From contig JAEXAH010000041.1 in assembly GCA_023458315.1 (NCBI GenBank), positions 1 through 43,941 on the forward strand: 43,941 bases of DNA, given 5' to 3'. Source of the stretch: Pseudomonadota bacterium (GTDB lineage Bacteria; Pseudomonadota; Alphaproteobacteria; Rhodospirillales; Magnetospirillaceae). A model generated the notes under the pieces. That model had not been told where the DNA came from. It saw only the letters and a program-made list of their open reading frames with translations, and did not search any database. Made by a program: the position numbers and the translations under genes. This document shows positions 15,186 through 23,419 of the stretch, one piece after another (within the stretch, counting starts at the first letter, position 1; the number at the start of each line of letters is the position of its first letter).

Positions 15186-15557
15186 ATGTCGGTGACGAAG
15201 CGGACCATCCTGGTGGTCGAGGACGACCCCATGGTCCTGATGGGGTTGCAGATGATCCTGGAAACCTGGGGCATGGAGGTGCTTCCGGCCGAGGACATGC
15301 CCCAGGTGCTGGACCGGTTGCAGGGCGGTACGCCCGAACTGATCCTGTCCGACCTGCGCCTGCGCGCCGGGCTGACCGGTTTCGAGGTGGTTGAGAAAGT
15401 GCGCGAGCATCTGGGGCGCGCCGTGCCCGCCATCATCCTGACCGGCGAAACCGGCAAGGCGGAATTGGCCGAGGGCCAGCGCCGCCACCTGACCTTCCTG
15501 CACAAGCCCATCCAGGCCGAGCCGTTGAAGGCGGCCATCGCCGCCGCGTTTTCCTGA
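15186..15557 (+). CDS. Single-domain response regulator
   Basis: This 123-aa CheY-like receiver has no output domain. The acidic pocket is VVEDDP (E12, D13, D14), the phosphoacceptor is D56 (LILSDLRLR), the switch threonine is in IILTGET, and the conserved lysine is in LHKPI. All key residues are present, so it can be phosphorylated. It is convergent with the soluble chemoreceptor gene and has no histidine kinase next to it, so its partner is elsewhere. Confidence 0.92.
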   Translation: MSVTKRTILVVEDDPMVLMGLQMILETWGMEVLPAEDMPQVLDRLQGGTPELILSDLRLRAGLTGFEVVEKVREHLGRAVPAIILTGETGKAELAEGQRRHLTFLHKPIQAEPLKAAIAAAFS

Positions 15558-15570
15558 CGCGGCGGCCTGT

Positions 15571-15604
15571 CTTCAGATCCGATAGCCCCTCAGATTCGAT
15601 AGCC
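15571..15604. repeat. Two 17-bp tandem copies across the chemoreceptor stop codon
   Basis: 15571-15587 and 15588-15604 are 17-bp copies differing at two positions. On the minus strand each reads GGCTATCG-R-ATCTGA. The first holds the last codons and stop of the chemoreceptor gene; the second lies directly after it in another frame. Confidence 0.8.
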
Positions 15605-17002
15605 GATGCGCAGGCCGCCCCAGTGGCGGCCTTGCACCGTGATGGGGGCGGAAATGTCCTTCATCATCACATACTGGCCGCCGCCCATGTCGCGGCGATA
15701 GGTCTGCAACAGGAAGGGCTGGGTGTTGCGCCCGGCGTTCAGGCCGGTGCGGTCGTTGAAGATGCGGCGGTTGCGGCAATTGGCATTGTTCCACACCGGA
15801 TCGCGGCCCTGCGGCTGCGAGAATTTGCGGTTGTGGGTCGGCAGATAGCCGTTGCGGTCCACCGCGCAGCAAAAGGTGATGCGGCTGTCCACCGCCAGCA
15901 CCGCTTCCTGGATGTCCGGCAGCACCTGATCGGTGAAGGCGGTGAAGCGGGTCATGTGCTGTTCCGGGTTGCTGCCGGGAATGGGCTGGTATTTCTCGTC
16001 GAACAGGTCGGCCATGCTCAGGCGGTTGCCTTCCACCGCCTTGGCGAAGATCTGGGTGATGCGGGCGGCGTTGGACTGGGCCAGTTCGATGAATTGGGTG
16101 TCGCCGGTGCGGAAGCCCGAGGCGGCGATGAAGCCCATCAGATCCTCGGACAGGTCCAGCAGCGACACGATGCGTTCGTCGGCCCGGCGCAGCGAGGCGC
16201 TGGTCATGGAAATGCCGTCGAAGAATTTGTCGATTTCGGTGATGACGTCGCCGCATTGGCTGAGCGAGGTGCTGGCGGCGGCCGAGATGTCGCCGACCCG
16301 CGATTCCACCGTGCCGATGGCGTCGCCGAACACCGCCACCGCGTGGTTGATGACGCCGACGCCCGCATTGACCGAATCGGCCATCTTCAGGGTGTCGGTC
16401 GAGGTGTCGATCAGATCGGTGACGGACCCGGTCAGCTTGTCCACCGTCTGGTCGATGCCCGCGGTGACGTCGCCGGTCTGCCGCGCCAGCCCCTTGACCT
16501 CGTTGGCGACCACGGCGAAGCCCTTGCCCGCCTCGCCCGCGCGGGCCGCTTCGATGGTGGCGTTCAGGGCCAGCAGGTTGGTCTGGCGGGCGATCTTCTG
16601 GATGTCGCGCGACCGCGTGCTGACCTCGCCCAGCGCGCCTTCCAGTTCCTCCAGCCGTTGTTCGATGCCCTGCACCGATCCCACCAGCCGGTTGATGTCG
16701 GCCAGCGCCGCGTCGATGGTGCGCAGCGATTCCCCCGATTGCCGCCCGGCCTGGGCGGTGACGTCGCGGGTTTCCTGGCCTGCCGCGTCGATGCTGCGGA
16801 TGGCCTCGGCCATGGTGTGGGCGATGCTTTTCAGGTGGGCGAACAGGTCTTCCTGATGCCGCACGAATTTGGCCAGGCCGTCGATGGTGCCCGCGATGTC
16901 GGCCACCTCCAGGCTCAGCGTCTCGATCTTTTCCAGGACCTCGGTGGCGAATTCGTCGGCCTTGGTGGCCTCATGGGTCGTGTCGCCCATTTGCAGCGGC
17001 AT
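15590..17002 (-). CDS. Soluble methyl-accepting chemotaxis protein
   Basis: This 470-aa chemoreceptor has no membrane segment, so it is cytoplasmic. The N-terminal about 90 residues are helical. The signalling hairpin is central, with the conserved tip IARQTNLLALNATIEAARAG followed by GKGFAVVANEVKGLA. The C-terminal about 170 residues (from MTRFTAFTDQ to GGLRIGYRI) form a separate sensory-type domain with several cysteines (FCCAVD, NCRNRR), which puts sensing after signalling. MPLQMGDTTHE at 17002 was chosen because GGAGGG precedes it at good spacing; the longer ORF has no ribosome binding site. Its ligand is unknown. Confidence 0.9.
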   Translation of the reverse strand: MPLQMGDTTHEATKADEFATEVLEKIETLSLEVADIAGTIDGLAKFVRHQEDLFAHLKSIAHTMAEAIRSIDAAGQETRDVTAQAGRQSGESLRTIDAALADINRLVGSVQGIEQRLEELEGALGEVSTRSRDIQKIARQTNLLALNATIEAARAGEAGKGFAVVANEVKGLARQTGDVTAGIDQTVDKLTGSVTDLIDTSTDTLKMADSVNAGVGVINHAVAVFGDAIGTVESRVGDISAAASTSLSQCGDVITEIDKFFDGISMTSASLRRADERIVSLLDLSEDLMGFIAASGFRTGDTQFIELAQSNAARITQIFAKAVEGNRLSMADLFDEKYQPIPGSNPEQHMTRFTAFTDQVLPDIQEAVLAVDSRITFCCAVDRNGYLPTHNRKFSQPQGRDPVWNNANCRNRRIFNDRTGLNAGRNTQPFLLQTYRRDMGGGQYVMMKDISAPITVQGRHWGGLRIGYRI

Positions 17003-17076
17003 GTGCCCTCCCTGGCGGCAGCCATCAACTTTGAATAGTGTTATTTTTCTTGGGGTGTTCCCCGTTCCTTGAAAAC

Positions 17077-17105
17077 AATATCGACATCGCAAGCAGTCAG
17101 GTCAA
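17077..17105 (-). promoter_or_regulatory. Sigma-70-type promoter of the soluble chemoreceptor gene
   Basis: On the minus strand TTGACC (17105-17100), 17 bp and GATATT (17082-17077) form a good vegetative promoter. The start would be near 17070, giving a leader of about 68 nt. Confidence 0.5.
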
Positions 17106-17165
17106 TGACAACCTGTAGAATGCCATGAAACTTTGGGTGTGGTTTTCTGGCCGTTCACAAGCGGG

Positions 17166-17387
17166 TTACTTTGCATCCGCATACCGTATGCGCAAATGCT
17201 GCAACCGCTCGCCCAGCACGGCGCGCACTTGCTCGACGTCACAGCCCATCAGGGCGGCGTCCTCCAGGATGTCTTGCGCCATTTCCTCGAATTCGCTCAG
17301 GTTCTGCGCCAGAACCTTGATCTTTTCCAGGCAACTGACCGGCTCGCCGCCGGGGGTCCGCCAGGTCGGTTCGGGACGGGGGGACAT
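17166..17387 (-). CDS. Small hypothetical protein, 73 aa
   Basis: This 73-aa protein starts MSPRPEPTWRTPGG and continues as an amphipathic helical segment (EKIKVLAQNLSEFEEMAQDI and onward to the C-terminus). It has two cysteines, no signal peptide and no recognised domain. The helical pattern and normal codon use favour a real gene. It is divergent from the small cysteine protein at 17547. I do not recognise the family. Confidence 0.5.
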   Translation of the reverse strand: MSPRPEPTWRTPGGEPVSCLEKIKVLAQNLSEFEEMAQDILEDAALMGCDVEQVRAVLGERLQHLRIRYADAK

Positions 17388-17498
17388 GGACCGGACAACC
17401 TCGTGACGTGGGTGGTAGCTCCACTGTGCACCAAGGCCGCCCTTGGACGCACGCAGATTTTCACCCCCGGCGACGGGATTGCGCACAGGGGTGGCGCC

Positions 17499-17527
17499 TT
17501 GCTGAATACCTTTGTATTTGCTAATAT
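17499..17527 (+). promoter_or_regulatory. Candidate promoter of the small cysteine protein gene
   Basis: TTGCTG (17499-17504), 17 bp and TAATAT (17522-17527). The predicted start near 17534 would leave only the AGGAGG ribosome site and a few bases of leader. Confidence 0.4.
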
Positions 17528-17546
17528 TCAGGACAGGAGGTGCGCC

Positions 17547-17744
17547 ATGAGCGGTTGGGGTTGTGTGCACGAGGTTCAGGGTCTGTGCTCGCGCGTGGCC
17601 GATCGGCCGTGCGATCCGGGCATGAAGGGCTGTGTGCTGGCCGGGCGCTTCCGCTTTTCCAACGAGGAAAAGAACCGCCCGCCGCGCCGGGCGCCTGCCG
17701 CCGCGCCCGCCGAGAAAAACGACGGGCCGGTCAATCCAGAGTGA
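17547..17744 (+). CDS. Small cysteine-rich protein, 65 aa
   Basis: This 65-aa protein starts MSGWGCVHEVQGLCSRVADR. Four cysteines (C6, C14, C22, C29) and H8 are packed in the first 29 residues with spacing C-x7-C-x7-C-x6-C, a likely metal-binding or Fe-S unit, followed by a basic proline/alanine-rich tail. A perfect AGGAGG lies 6 nt before the ATG, strong evidence for translation. The stop overlaps the HD-GYP stop by 14 bp on the opposite strand. The family is not recognised. Confidence 0.75.
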   Translation: MSGWGCVHEVQGLCSRVADRPCDPGMKGCVLAGRFRFSNEEKNRPPRRAPAAAPAEKNDGPVNPE

Positions 17745-19023
17745 CGTAGCCGAAATAGAAATCGGCCACCTGCCGCAATTCTTCCAGCAGGCCGTCATCC
17801 TCGCGGCCGCCCAGATGGGCGTGCAGGGCGGGGGCCAGCGCCACGAAGCGTTCGACCAGCGTGGCGTCGAAATGCTTTCCGGCGCCTTCCGTCATGATGG
17901 CCAGGGCGCGGTCCAGCGGGAACGGCTCCTTGTACGGACGGCGCGAGGTCAGGGCGTCGAACACGTCGGCGATGGCGAAGATGCGGGCGTTGAGCGGGAT
18001 GTCCTGGCCCGACAATCCGGCGGGATAGCCGCTGCCGTCCACCTTTTCATGATGGCCGCCCACCACTTCGGCCGCCTGTTGCAGCCAGTGGAAACGGGTG
18101 ACGATGTCCAGTCCGTGCTGGACATGGGTGCGCATGACGGCGAATTCGTCGTCGTCCAGCTTGCCCGGCTTCAGCAGCACCCGGTCGGGAATGGCGATCT
18201 TGCCCACATCGTGCAGAAAGGCGCCCAGGATCAGCGCGCGGATGCGCTCGGCCGCCAGTCCGGCGGCCTCGGCCAGTCGTACCGAATACAGGGTGACGCG
18301 GTAATTGTGGGCGTTGGTGTCGCTGTCGCGCTTGGCGATGGCGCTGCCCAGCGCCTCCAGCGTGCCCAGATTGGCGCGCAGCAGATCGCGTGAGCGGGCC
18401 ATCAGCCGGGCGTTCAGTGACGACATCAGCGGATAGAACAAGGCCGTGGTCGCCAGCACCGCCACCACCACCAGCAAGGTCGCGCGCAAGCCGCCGGTCA
18501 GCACCTGGATCATGGTTTCGCGCGGGATGCGGTAGACGCCCTCGAACCAGCCGACCTGATGGCCGTCGGCGGCGACCAGCGGGATCACCATCTGCAAATA
18601 GGCGTGGCCCTTGATCAGATGCTTGTCGTACCAGGTTTCGCCGGGCGGCGGGAAATGGTGCACCGACAGGTCGATGGCGTCCTCGACCTCGTCCAGATCC
18701 TGGGCGACGGCGTCGGCCACGGCGCGATGGTTGAGGTCGTAGACCTCGGCGATGACGAAATGGTCGCCGTTGAGTTCCGCGCGCTTGGCGATAAAGGCTT
18801 CCAGTTCCCGGTCGAAGACGTCGCGCTGTTCCTGGCTCAGGCCGTTCAGGTCGGCGGGCATGGCCGGGGCCTCGCGCCGCGCCTCGGCGGCGCCCATGGC
18901 GACGATGGCCTGATCCACCCGTTCCATGTCCAGCCAGGCGACGACGCCGCCCAACAGGCTGGCGATGGTCACGCCTCCGGCGATCAGGCGGCGGGCAAGG
19001 CGGCGGTGGAAGGTGTCGGGCAT
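17731..19023 (-). CDS. HD-GYP cyclic-di-GMP phosphodiesterase, membrane-anchored
   Basis: This 430-aa protein has a transmembrane helix at about residues 13-31, a periplasmic sensor region (about 32-175), a second helix (about 178-200) and a C-terminal HD-GYP domain. The domain has HDVGKIAIPD (H271-D272), HHEKVDGSGYPAGL (GYP at 332-334) and DVFDALTSRRPYK, so the metal and substrate residues are intact. It should degrade cyclic di-GMP in response to a periplasmic signal. The 181-aa membrane coiled-coil gene ends 7 bp upstream, so the two probably form an operon. Confidence 0.92.
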   Translation of the reverse strand: MPDTFHRRLARRLIAGGVTIASLLGGVVAWLDMERVDQAIVAMGAAEARREAPAMPADLNGLSQEQRDVFDRELEAFIAKRAELNGDHFVIAEVYDLNHRAVADAVAQDLDEVEDAIDLSVHHFPPPGETWYDKHLIKGHAYLQMVIPLVAADGHQVGWFEGVYRIPRETMIQVLTGGLRATLLVVVAVLATTALFYPLMSSLNARLMARSRDLLRANLGTLEALGSAIAKRDSDTNAHNYRVTLYSVRLAEAAGLAAERIRALILGAFLHDVGKIAIPDRVLLKPGKLDDDEFAVMRTHVQHGLDIVTRFHWLQQAAEVVGGHHEKVDGSGYPAGLSGQDIPLNARIFAIADVFDALTSRRPYKEPFPLDRALAIMTEGAGKHFDATLVERFVALAPALHAHLGGREDDGLLEELRQVADFYFGYVTLD

Positions 19024-19030
19024 GACGGGA

Positions 19031-19576
19031 TCAGCGCAGTTCCTGCAAGAAATCGCCGACCGGCGCCGGGCCGCTGCTGCGGGCCGCCGCCGCCGGGGCG
19101 GCGGGTTCGGCGCGCGGCGCCGTTCCGTCCGGCGGCGCCGACAGGTCGGCGGGCTTGGCCGGTTCTTCCTTTTTCTTCGGCGCGACCTTCAGGCGGGCGT
19201 CCAGCGCGGCGATGGCGGCGCGGTCGGTTTCGATGGCCTTGACCCATTCGGCGCGCTCGTTGCGCAGCAGCGCCTCGAACCCCTCGATCCTGGCGATCAG
19301 CGGGCCGGTCATTTCCTCGATCTTGCGGGTGTTGTCGGTTTGCAGCGCGGTCTTGATCTTTTCGATCTCTTCCAGCAGGTCGCGCTTGATCCAGCGCGAT
19401 TTCTTGTCCAGGTCCTCGCCCATCTTGGTCAGGCGGTCCTCGACGTCGGAATTGATCTGAACCTTGATCTCGTAGGCGGACTTGACCAGGTTGGCCATGT
19501 ACATCATGAGGCCGCCACCGACGATCAGGATCACGCCGGCCGCCAAACTGATGATCAGGACCGTGGAAAAGCCCAT
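19031..19576 (-). CDS. Membrane-anchored coiled-coil protein, unknown
   Basis: This 181-aa protein has one N-terminal transmembrane helix (about residues 5-29), a charged helical region predicted to form a coiled coil (about 35-125: SDVEDRLTKMGEDLDKK, then RWIKRDLLEEIEKIKTAL), and an alanine/proline-rich low-complexity linker ending GDFLQELR. No enzyme motif is visible. It is the first gene of a likely two-gene unit with the HD-GYP phosphodiesterase, which suggests a structural or partner role in that signalling protein's complex. Confidence 0.75.
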   Translation of the reverse strand: MGFSTVLIISLAAGVILIVGGGLMMYMANLVKSAYEIKVQINSDVEDRLTKMGEDLDKKSRWIKRDLLEEIEKIKTALQTDNTRKIEEMTGPLIARIEGFEALLRNERAEWVKAIETDRAAIAALDARLKVAPKKKEEPAKPADLSAPPDGTAPRAEPAAPAAAARSSGPAPVGDFLQELR

Positions 19577-19796
19577 GGGTCGCCTTGACGCCGATGTCTG
19601 CTGAATACCGCGCTAATGTCCTTCATGCGCGGCGGCATTGCAATAGGCGTTCCGGAATTTTTGCCGCGCCGCGGCGACAACTGCCATTGGATTTGCGGAT
19701 GTTTTGCATGCGGAATGTCCGCCATGCCCTCTTTTCGCCATGGAGCGGCGGCAGGATGATGGCCTTCGCATCGCTTCCAACCGCCCGAGGGGCCCC

Positions 19797-21137
19797 ATGA
19801 GCGTGTTTTCCGAGTGGATCAAGAGCAACGGCGCGTCCGAGGTGGAGTGCCTGGTTCCCGACATGTCCGGCGTGGCGCGCGGCAAGATCGTGCCCGCCGG
19901 GAAGTTCGTGTCCATCGCCGAGAACCGGGGGCTGCGCCTGCCCGAAAGCATCTTCGTCCAGACCATCACCGGCGATTACCCGGAAGAGGATGTCACCAGC
20001 GTCGCCAACGGCGACGTCTATCTTCGTCCCGACCCCGAAACGATCCGCCGGGTGCCGTGGGTGGACGAAGCCACCGCCTGCGTCATCTGCGACTGCGCCT
20101 ATCTGGACGGCCGCCCGGTCGAGATCAGCCCGCGCGCCGTGCTGAAAAAGGTGCTGGACCTTTACCACGCGCGCGGCTGGCAACCCATCGTGGCGCCGGA
20201 ACTGGAATTCTTCCTGGTCAAGCAGAACACCGACAGCGACTATCCGCTGGAACCGCCGGTGGGCCGTTCCGGCCGCGCCGAATCGGGCCGCCCGGCCTAT
20301 GGCGTCGATGCGGTCAATGAATTCGAAGGGCTGTTCGACCAGCTTTACGCCTATGCCGACATCATGCGGCTGGACGTGGACACCCTGTCGCACGAGGCGG
20401 GCAACGGCCAGATGGAGGTCAATTTCGACCACGGCGACGCCCTGGAACTGGCCGATCAGGTGTTCCTGTTCAAGCGCACGGTGCGTCAGGTGGCGTTGCG
20501 GCGCGGCGTCTATGCCACCTTCATGGCCAAGCCCATGCAGAACGAGCCGGGCAGCGCCATGCACATCCACCAGAACATCGTGGACCGCGACACCGGCCGC
20601 AACCTGTTCGCCAACGACGATGGTTCCGACACCGAAATGTTCCGCCACTTCATCGGCGGCCTGCGCAAATACCTGCCGCAGATGATGCTGATGTTCGCGC
20701 CCAACGTGAATTCGTTCCGCCGTCTGGTGCCCGATTTCGATGCCCCCATCAACCTGCATTGGGCGCGCGACAATCGCACGGTCGGCCTGCGCGTGCCGGA
20801 ATCGGGGCAAGCGTCGCGGCGGGTGGAAAACCGTCTGGCCGGGGCCGACGCCAACCCCTATCTGGCCATCGCCGGGTCGCTGGCCTGCGGCTATCTGGGC
20901 ATGGTCAACAAGGTCGATCCCGGCGAGCCGCTCAGCGGTTCGGGCTACAGCCGCGCCCATTCGCTGCCCTGGCACATGCACGACGCCCTGGAGAAGCTGA
21001 AGGGCGCCCGCAGCGTGCGCGAGGTGCTGGGCGAGGATTTCTGCGACGCCTACATGGCGGTCAAGGAAGAGGAATGGACCGCCTATCAGCGCGTGGTGTC
21101 CAGTTGGGAACGCGAGTTCCTGCTGCTCAATGTGTGA
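19797..21137 (+). CDS. puuA: Glutamine synthetase family protein, probable gamma-glutamylputrescine synthetase
   Basis: This 446-aa ATP-dependent amide ligase has the glutamine synthetase fold: the N-terminal beta-grasp with VPDMSGVARGKIVPAGKF, VAPELEFFLVKQN (metal glutamates), GNGQMEVNFDHGDAL, GSAMHIHQNI (ATP/metal loop) and NLHWARDNRTVGLRVP. Length and the VPDMSGVARGK start fit the PuuA-like subgroup rather than GlnA I. The polyamine importer downstream supports glutamylation of putrescine as the first step of its catabolism, but substrate specificity is inferred from context. MSVFSEWIK at 19797 is the natural start. The gene is convergent with the DapB-like gene, overlapping it by 11 bp. 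Confidence 0.85.
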   Translation: MSVFSEWIKSNGASEVECLVPDMSGVARGKIVPAGKFVSIAENRGLRLPESIFVQTITGDYPEEDVTSVANGDVYLRPDPETIRRVPWVDEATACVICDCAYLDGRPVEISPRAVLKKVLDLYHARGWQPIVAPELEFFLVKQNTDSDYPLEPPVGRSGRAESGRPAYGVDAVNEFEGLFDQLYAYADIMRLDVDTLSHEAGNGQMEVNFDHGDALELADQVFLFKRTVRQVALRRGVYATFMAKPMQNEPGSAMHIHQNIVDRDTGRNLFANDDGSDTEMFRHFIGGLRKYLPQMMLMFAPNVNSFRRLVPDFDAPINLHWARDNRTVGLRVPESGQASRRVENRLAGADANPYLAIAGSLACGYLGMVNKVDPGEPLSGSGYSRAHSLPWHMHDALEKLKGARSVREVLGEDFCDAYMAVKEEEWTAYQRVVSSWEREFLLLNV

Positions 21138-21912
21138 CGGCCGCCGCCGCCGCGCCCGCGCCGTCCAGGTTGAAATAAGGCAGCATCAGATCCTCGACCG
21201 AATATAGTCCGGTGCCGTGGCGCGGCATGTTGTCGATGACGAACAGGATGCCGCTGCCGAACGCCTCGCGCGAGATGGATTCGTGCTTCAGCCGCACCGT
21301 CTGGTGGGGAAAGCCGAACAGGATCTCGTGCACGCCGACGATGCCGCCCGCCCGCACGGTCTTGATGGCGTCTTCGGGCAGGCCCAGGGTGGTGGCGATC
21401 ACCTTGGCGGTGCCGGACACTTCGGGCTTGGTCTTGAAATGCTCTTCGACGATCTCGATGTCGGCGCGCGGCGCGATGCTTTGCAGCACCTTGGCCGCCA
21501 CCATCAGAAAGTTGACGCCCAGGGTGATGTTGGGTGAATGCAGCACCCGCGTGCGTTTCGCCAACCGCCGCAACAGCGCCAGCGTGTGGTCGGGATAGCA
21601 CGACACCGCGCTGACGATGGCGATGCCGCGCCGGGCGGCCTCGGCGCCGTAATAATGAACGCCCTCGGCGCCCGAGAAATCCACGATCACGTCCACCGGG
21701 TGGCGGTCCAGCAACTGGGCGGCGTCCAGGTCGCGCACCGACAGCATGGCCCCGGGTTCGTCGGAATCGATGCCCAGGATTTCCGGCGCCGTCAGGTCGT
21801 GTCGTCCGCGTGTGCGGCGCATCACCCATTGCAGCTTGGTCCTGCGCGATTGCAGCAGGACGGACGACACCGCGCGGCCGGTCCGGCCGAAACCCATCAG
21901 TCCAACTTTCAT
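21127..21912 (-). CDS. Divergent DapB-like dihydrodipicolinate reductase family protein
   Basis: This 261-aa NAD(P)-dependent protein has the N-terminal Rossmann motif GLMGFGRTGRAVSSVL. DVIVDFSGAEGV and SPNITLGVNFL recall DapB, and EEHFKTKPEVSGTA occupies the place of the DapB catalytic signature ExHHxxKxDAPSGTA. The first histidine and the lysine are kept, but the second histidine is F and DAP is replaced by PEV. It may be a paralogue with another substrate rather than the lysine-pathway enzyme. MKVGLMGFG at 21912 is the start; the ORF upstream to 22029 is not family-like. A palindrome lies 29 bp before the start. Confidence 0.75.
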   Translation of the reverse strand: MKVGLMGFGRTGRAVSSVLLQSRRTKLQWVMRRTRGRHDLTAPEILGIDSDEPGAMLSVRDLDAAQLLDRHPVDVIVDFSGAEGVHYYGAEAARRGIAIVSAVSCYPDHTLALLRRLAKRTRVLHSPNITLGVNFLMVAAKVLQSIAPRADIEIVEEHFKTKPEVSGTAKVIATTLGLPEDAIKTVRAGGIVGVHEILFGFPHQTVRLKHESISREAFGSGILFVIDNMPRHGTGLYSVEDLMLPYFNLDGAGAAAAAVTH

Positions 21913-21940
21913 CCGTCTGCCTCGCTGTGTGGTGGGGAGG

Positions 21941-21957
21941 GATGAATCGAATTCATC
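21941..21957. promoter_or_regulatory. Palindrome upstream of the DapB-like gene
   Basis: GATGAAT-CGA-ATTCATC is a perfect 7-bp inverted repeat, spaced like an operator for a dimeric repressor, 29 bp from the minus-strand start codon. The rest of the gene-free interval 21913-22300 holds the pot promoter and otherwise GC-rich sequence in which I see nothing. Confidence 0.45.
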
Positions 21958-22202
21958 GATTGGTCTGATTTGAAAAGCCGATTGTGGCGAGAATGTGGCA
22001 AAGGGCGCGGCCCCGACTTCCGTCAGCATTTTTTCACGGTCGGGCCGGGGCGGGACGGGGGGATTCCGGCCTGGGAAACGATGTGGTCAAGTTCCTGATT
22101 TCATTGGGTGAAAGCGATGCCGCCGTGGCTGCTTCGCCCCCCGTCGCCGCCCGGGGCGGGCAGGGGGGCGGACACTGCTTTCGACAGGGGGGCGAGTCGT
22201 TG

Positions 22203-22231
22203 TTGACACGGTCCCCCCAAGGCGGCATACC
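22203..22231 (+). promoter_or_regulatory. Promoter of the polyamine transport operon
   Basis: A perfect -35 TTGACA (22203-22208), 17 bp and a weak -10 CATACC (22226-22231). The start near 22238 gives a leader of about 63 nt before the first gene. Confidence 0.5.
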
Positions 22232-22300
22232 GGCGCTTGGTCGGGAGGCTGGGAGGCTCCCCGAGACCGTTCCATCCCATGAACCGCACGGGGGACGCCC

Positions 22301-23401
22301 ATGATCGCTCGCCTGACCCGCTTCGCCGCCGCCGCCGTTCTTGGCCTGGCGGCCTCGGCCGCCCACGCCGAGGACAAGGTGCTGAACGTCTACAACTGGT
22401 CGGACTATATCGCCAAGGACACCTTGGAGAAGTTCACCAAGGAAACCGGCATCAAGGTCAAGTACGACACCTACGGCGACAACGAGGTGCTGGACACCAA
22501 GCTGATGGCCGGTCGGTCGGGTTATGACGTGGTGTTCCCGTCCGCCTCGCCGTTCTTCGCCCAGCAGGTCAAGGCGGGCATCTTCCAGAAGCTGGACCTC
22601 AGCAAGATCCCCAACGCCGCGGGCGTGGACAAGGACGTGCTGGCGCAATTGTCCAAGGTCGATCCGGGCAACGCCTATGGCCTGCCCTACATGATGTCGG
22701 CCACCGGCATCGCCTTCAACATCGACAAGATCAAGAAGATCGACCCCAACGCCCCGGTCGATTCGTGGAAGATCCTGTTCGATCCGGCCGAGATCGCCAA
22801 GTACAAGGGCTGCGGCGTCTCCATGCTCGACACCCCGACCGAGGCGGTTCCGGCGTGGCTGGCCTACAAGGGCAAGGACCCGCACACCCAGACCACCGAC
22901 AGCCTGAAGGAAGCCATGGACGGCCTGTTGCCGATCCGTCCGTCGCTGCGCTACGTCAATTCGGAAAAGTACCGCGCCGACCTGGCCAACGGCGACATCT
23001 GCCTGGCGCACGGCTATGTGGGCGACCTGGTGCAGTCGCGGGCGCGGGCCAAGGAAGCCAAGAAGCCGCAGAACATCGGCATCGCCATCCCCAAGGAAGG
23101 CGCCATCGTCAACATCGACATGATGGCCATCCCCGCCGACGCGCCGCATCCGGCCGAGGCGCTGGCCTTCATCAACTTCATCCTGCGCCCCGACATCGTG
23201 GCCGAGATCACCAACGAAGTGGGTTACGCCAACGCCGTTCCGGCCTCGGCCGCCCATCTGGACCCGGCCATCAAGTCCGACCCGGTGATCTTCCCGCCGG
23301 CCGAGGTCAAGGCCAAGCTGTTCACCGCCGCTCCGCCGGCTCCCAAGGATTATGACCGCGCCCGCGCCCGTGCCTGGGCCAAGTTCCGCGCGGCCAAGTA
23401 A
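22301..23401 (+). CDS. potF: Polyamine ABC transporter substrate-binding protein (PotF/PotD-like)
   Basis: This 366-aa periplasmic binding protein has a signal peptide (residues 1-23, cleavage at AHA-ED). The mature start KVLNVYNWSDYIAKDTLEKF is the signature of the PotD/PotF family, with YDVVFPSASPFFAQQ and the polyamine-site region GLPYMMSATGIAFN further in. It should capture putrescine or spermidine and deliver it to the membrane complex encoded directly downstream. It is first in the four-gene operon; the ATP-binding gene starts 18 bp after its stop. The nearby PuuA-like gene favours putrescine. Confidence 0.93.
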   Translation: MIARLTRFAAAAVLGLAASAAHAEDKVLNVYNWSDYIAKDTLEKFTKETGIKVKYDTYGDNEVLDTKLMAGRSGYDVVFPSASPFFAQQVKAGIFQKLDLSKIPNAAGVDKDVLAQLSKVDPGNAYGLPYMMSATGIAFNIDKIKKIDPNAPVDSWKILFDPAEIAKYKGCGVSMLDTPTEAVPAWLAYKGKDPHTQTTDSLKEAMDGLLPIRPSLRYVNSEKYRADLANGDICLAHGYVGDLVQSRARAKEAKKPQNIGIAIPKEGAIVNIDMMAIPADAPHPAEALAFINFILRPDIVAEITNEVGYANAVPASAAHLDPAIKSDPVIFPPAEVKAKLFTAAPPAPKDYDRARARAWAKFRAAK

Positions 23402-23419
23402 CAAGGTAGGACCCCCACA

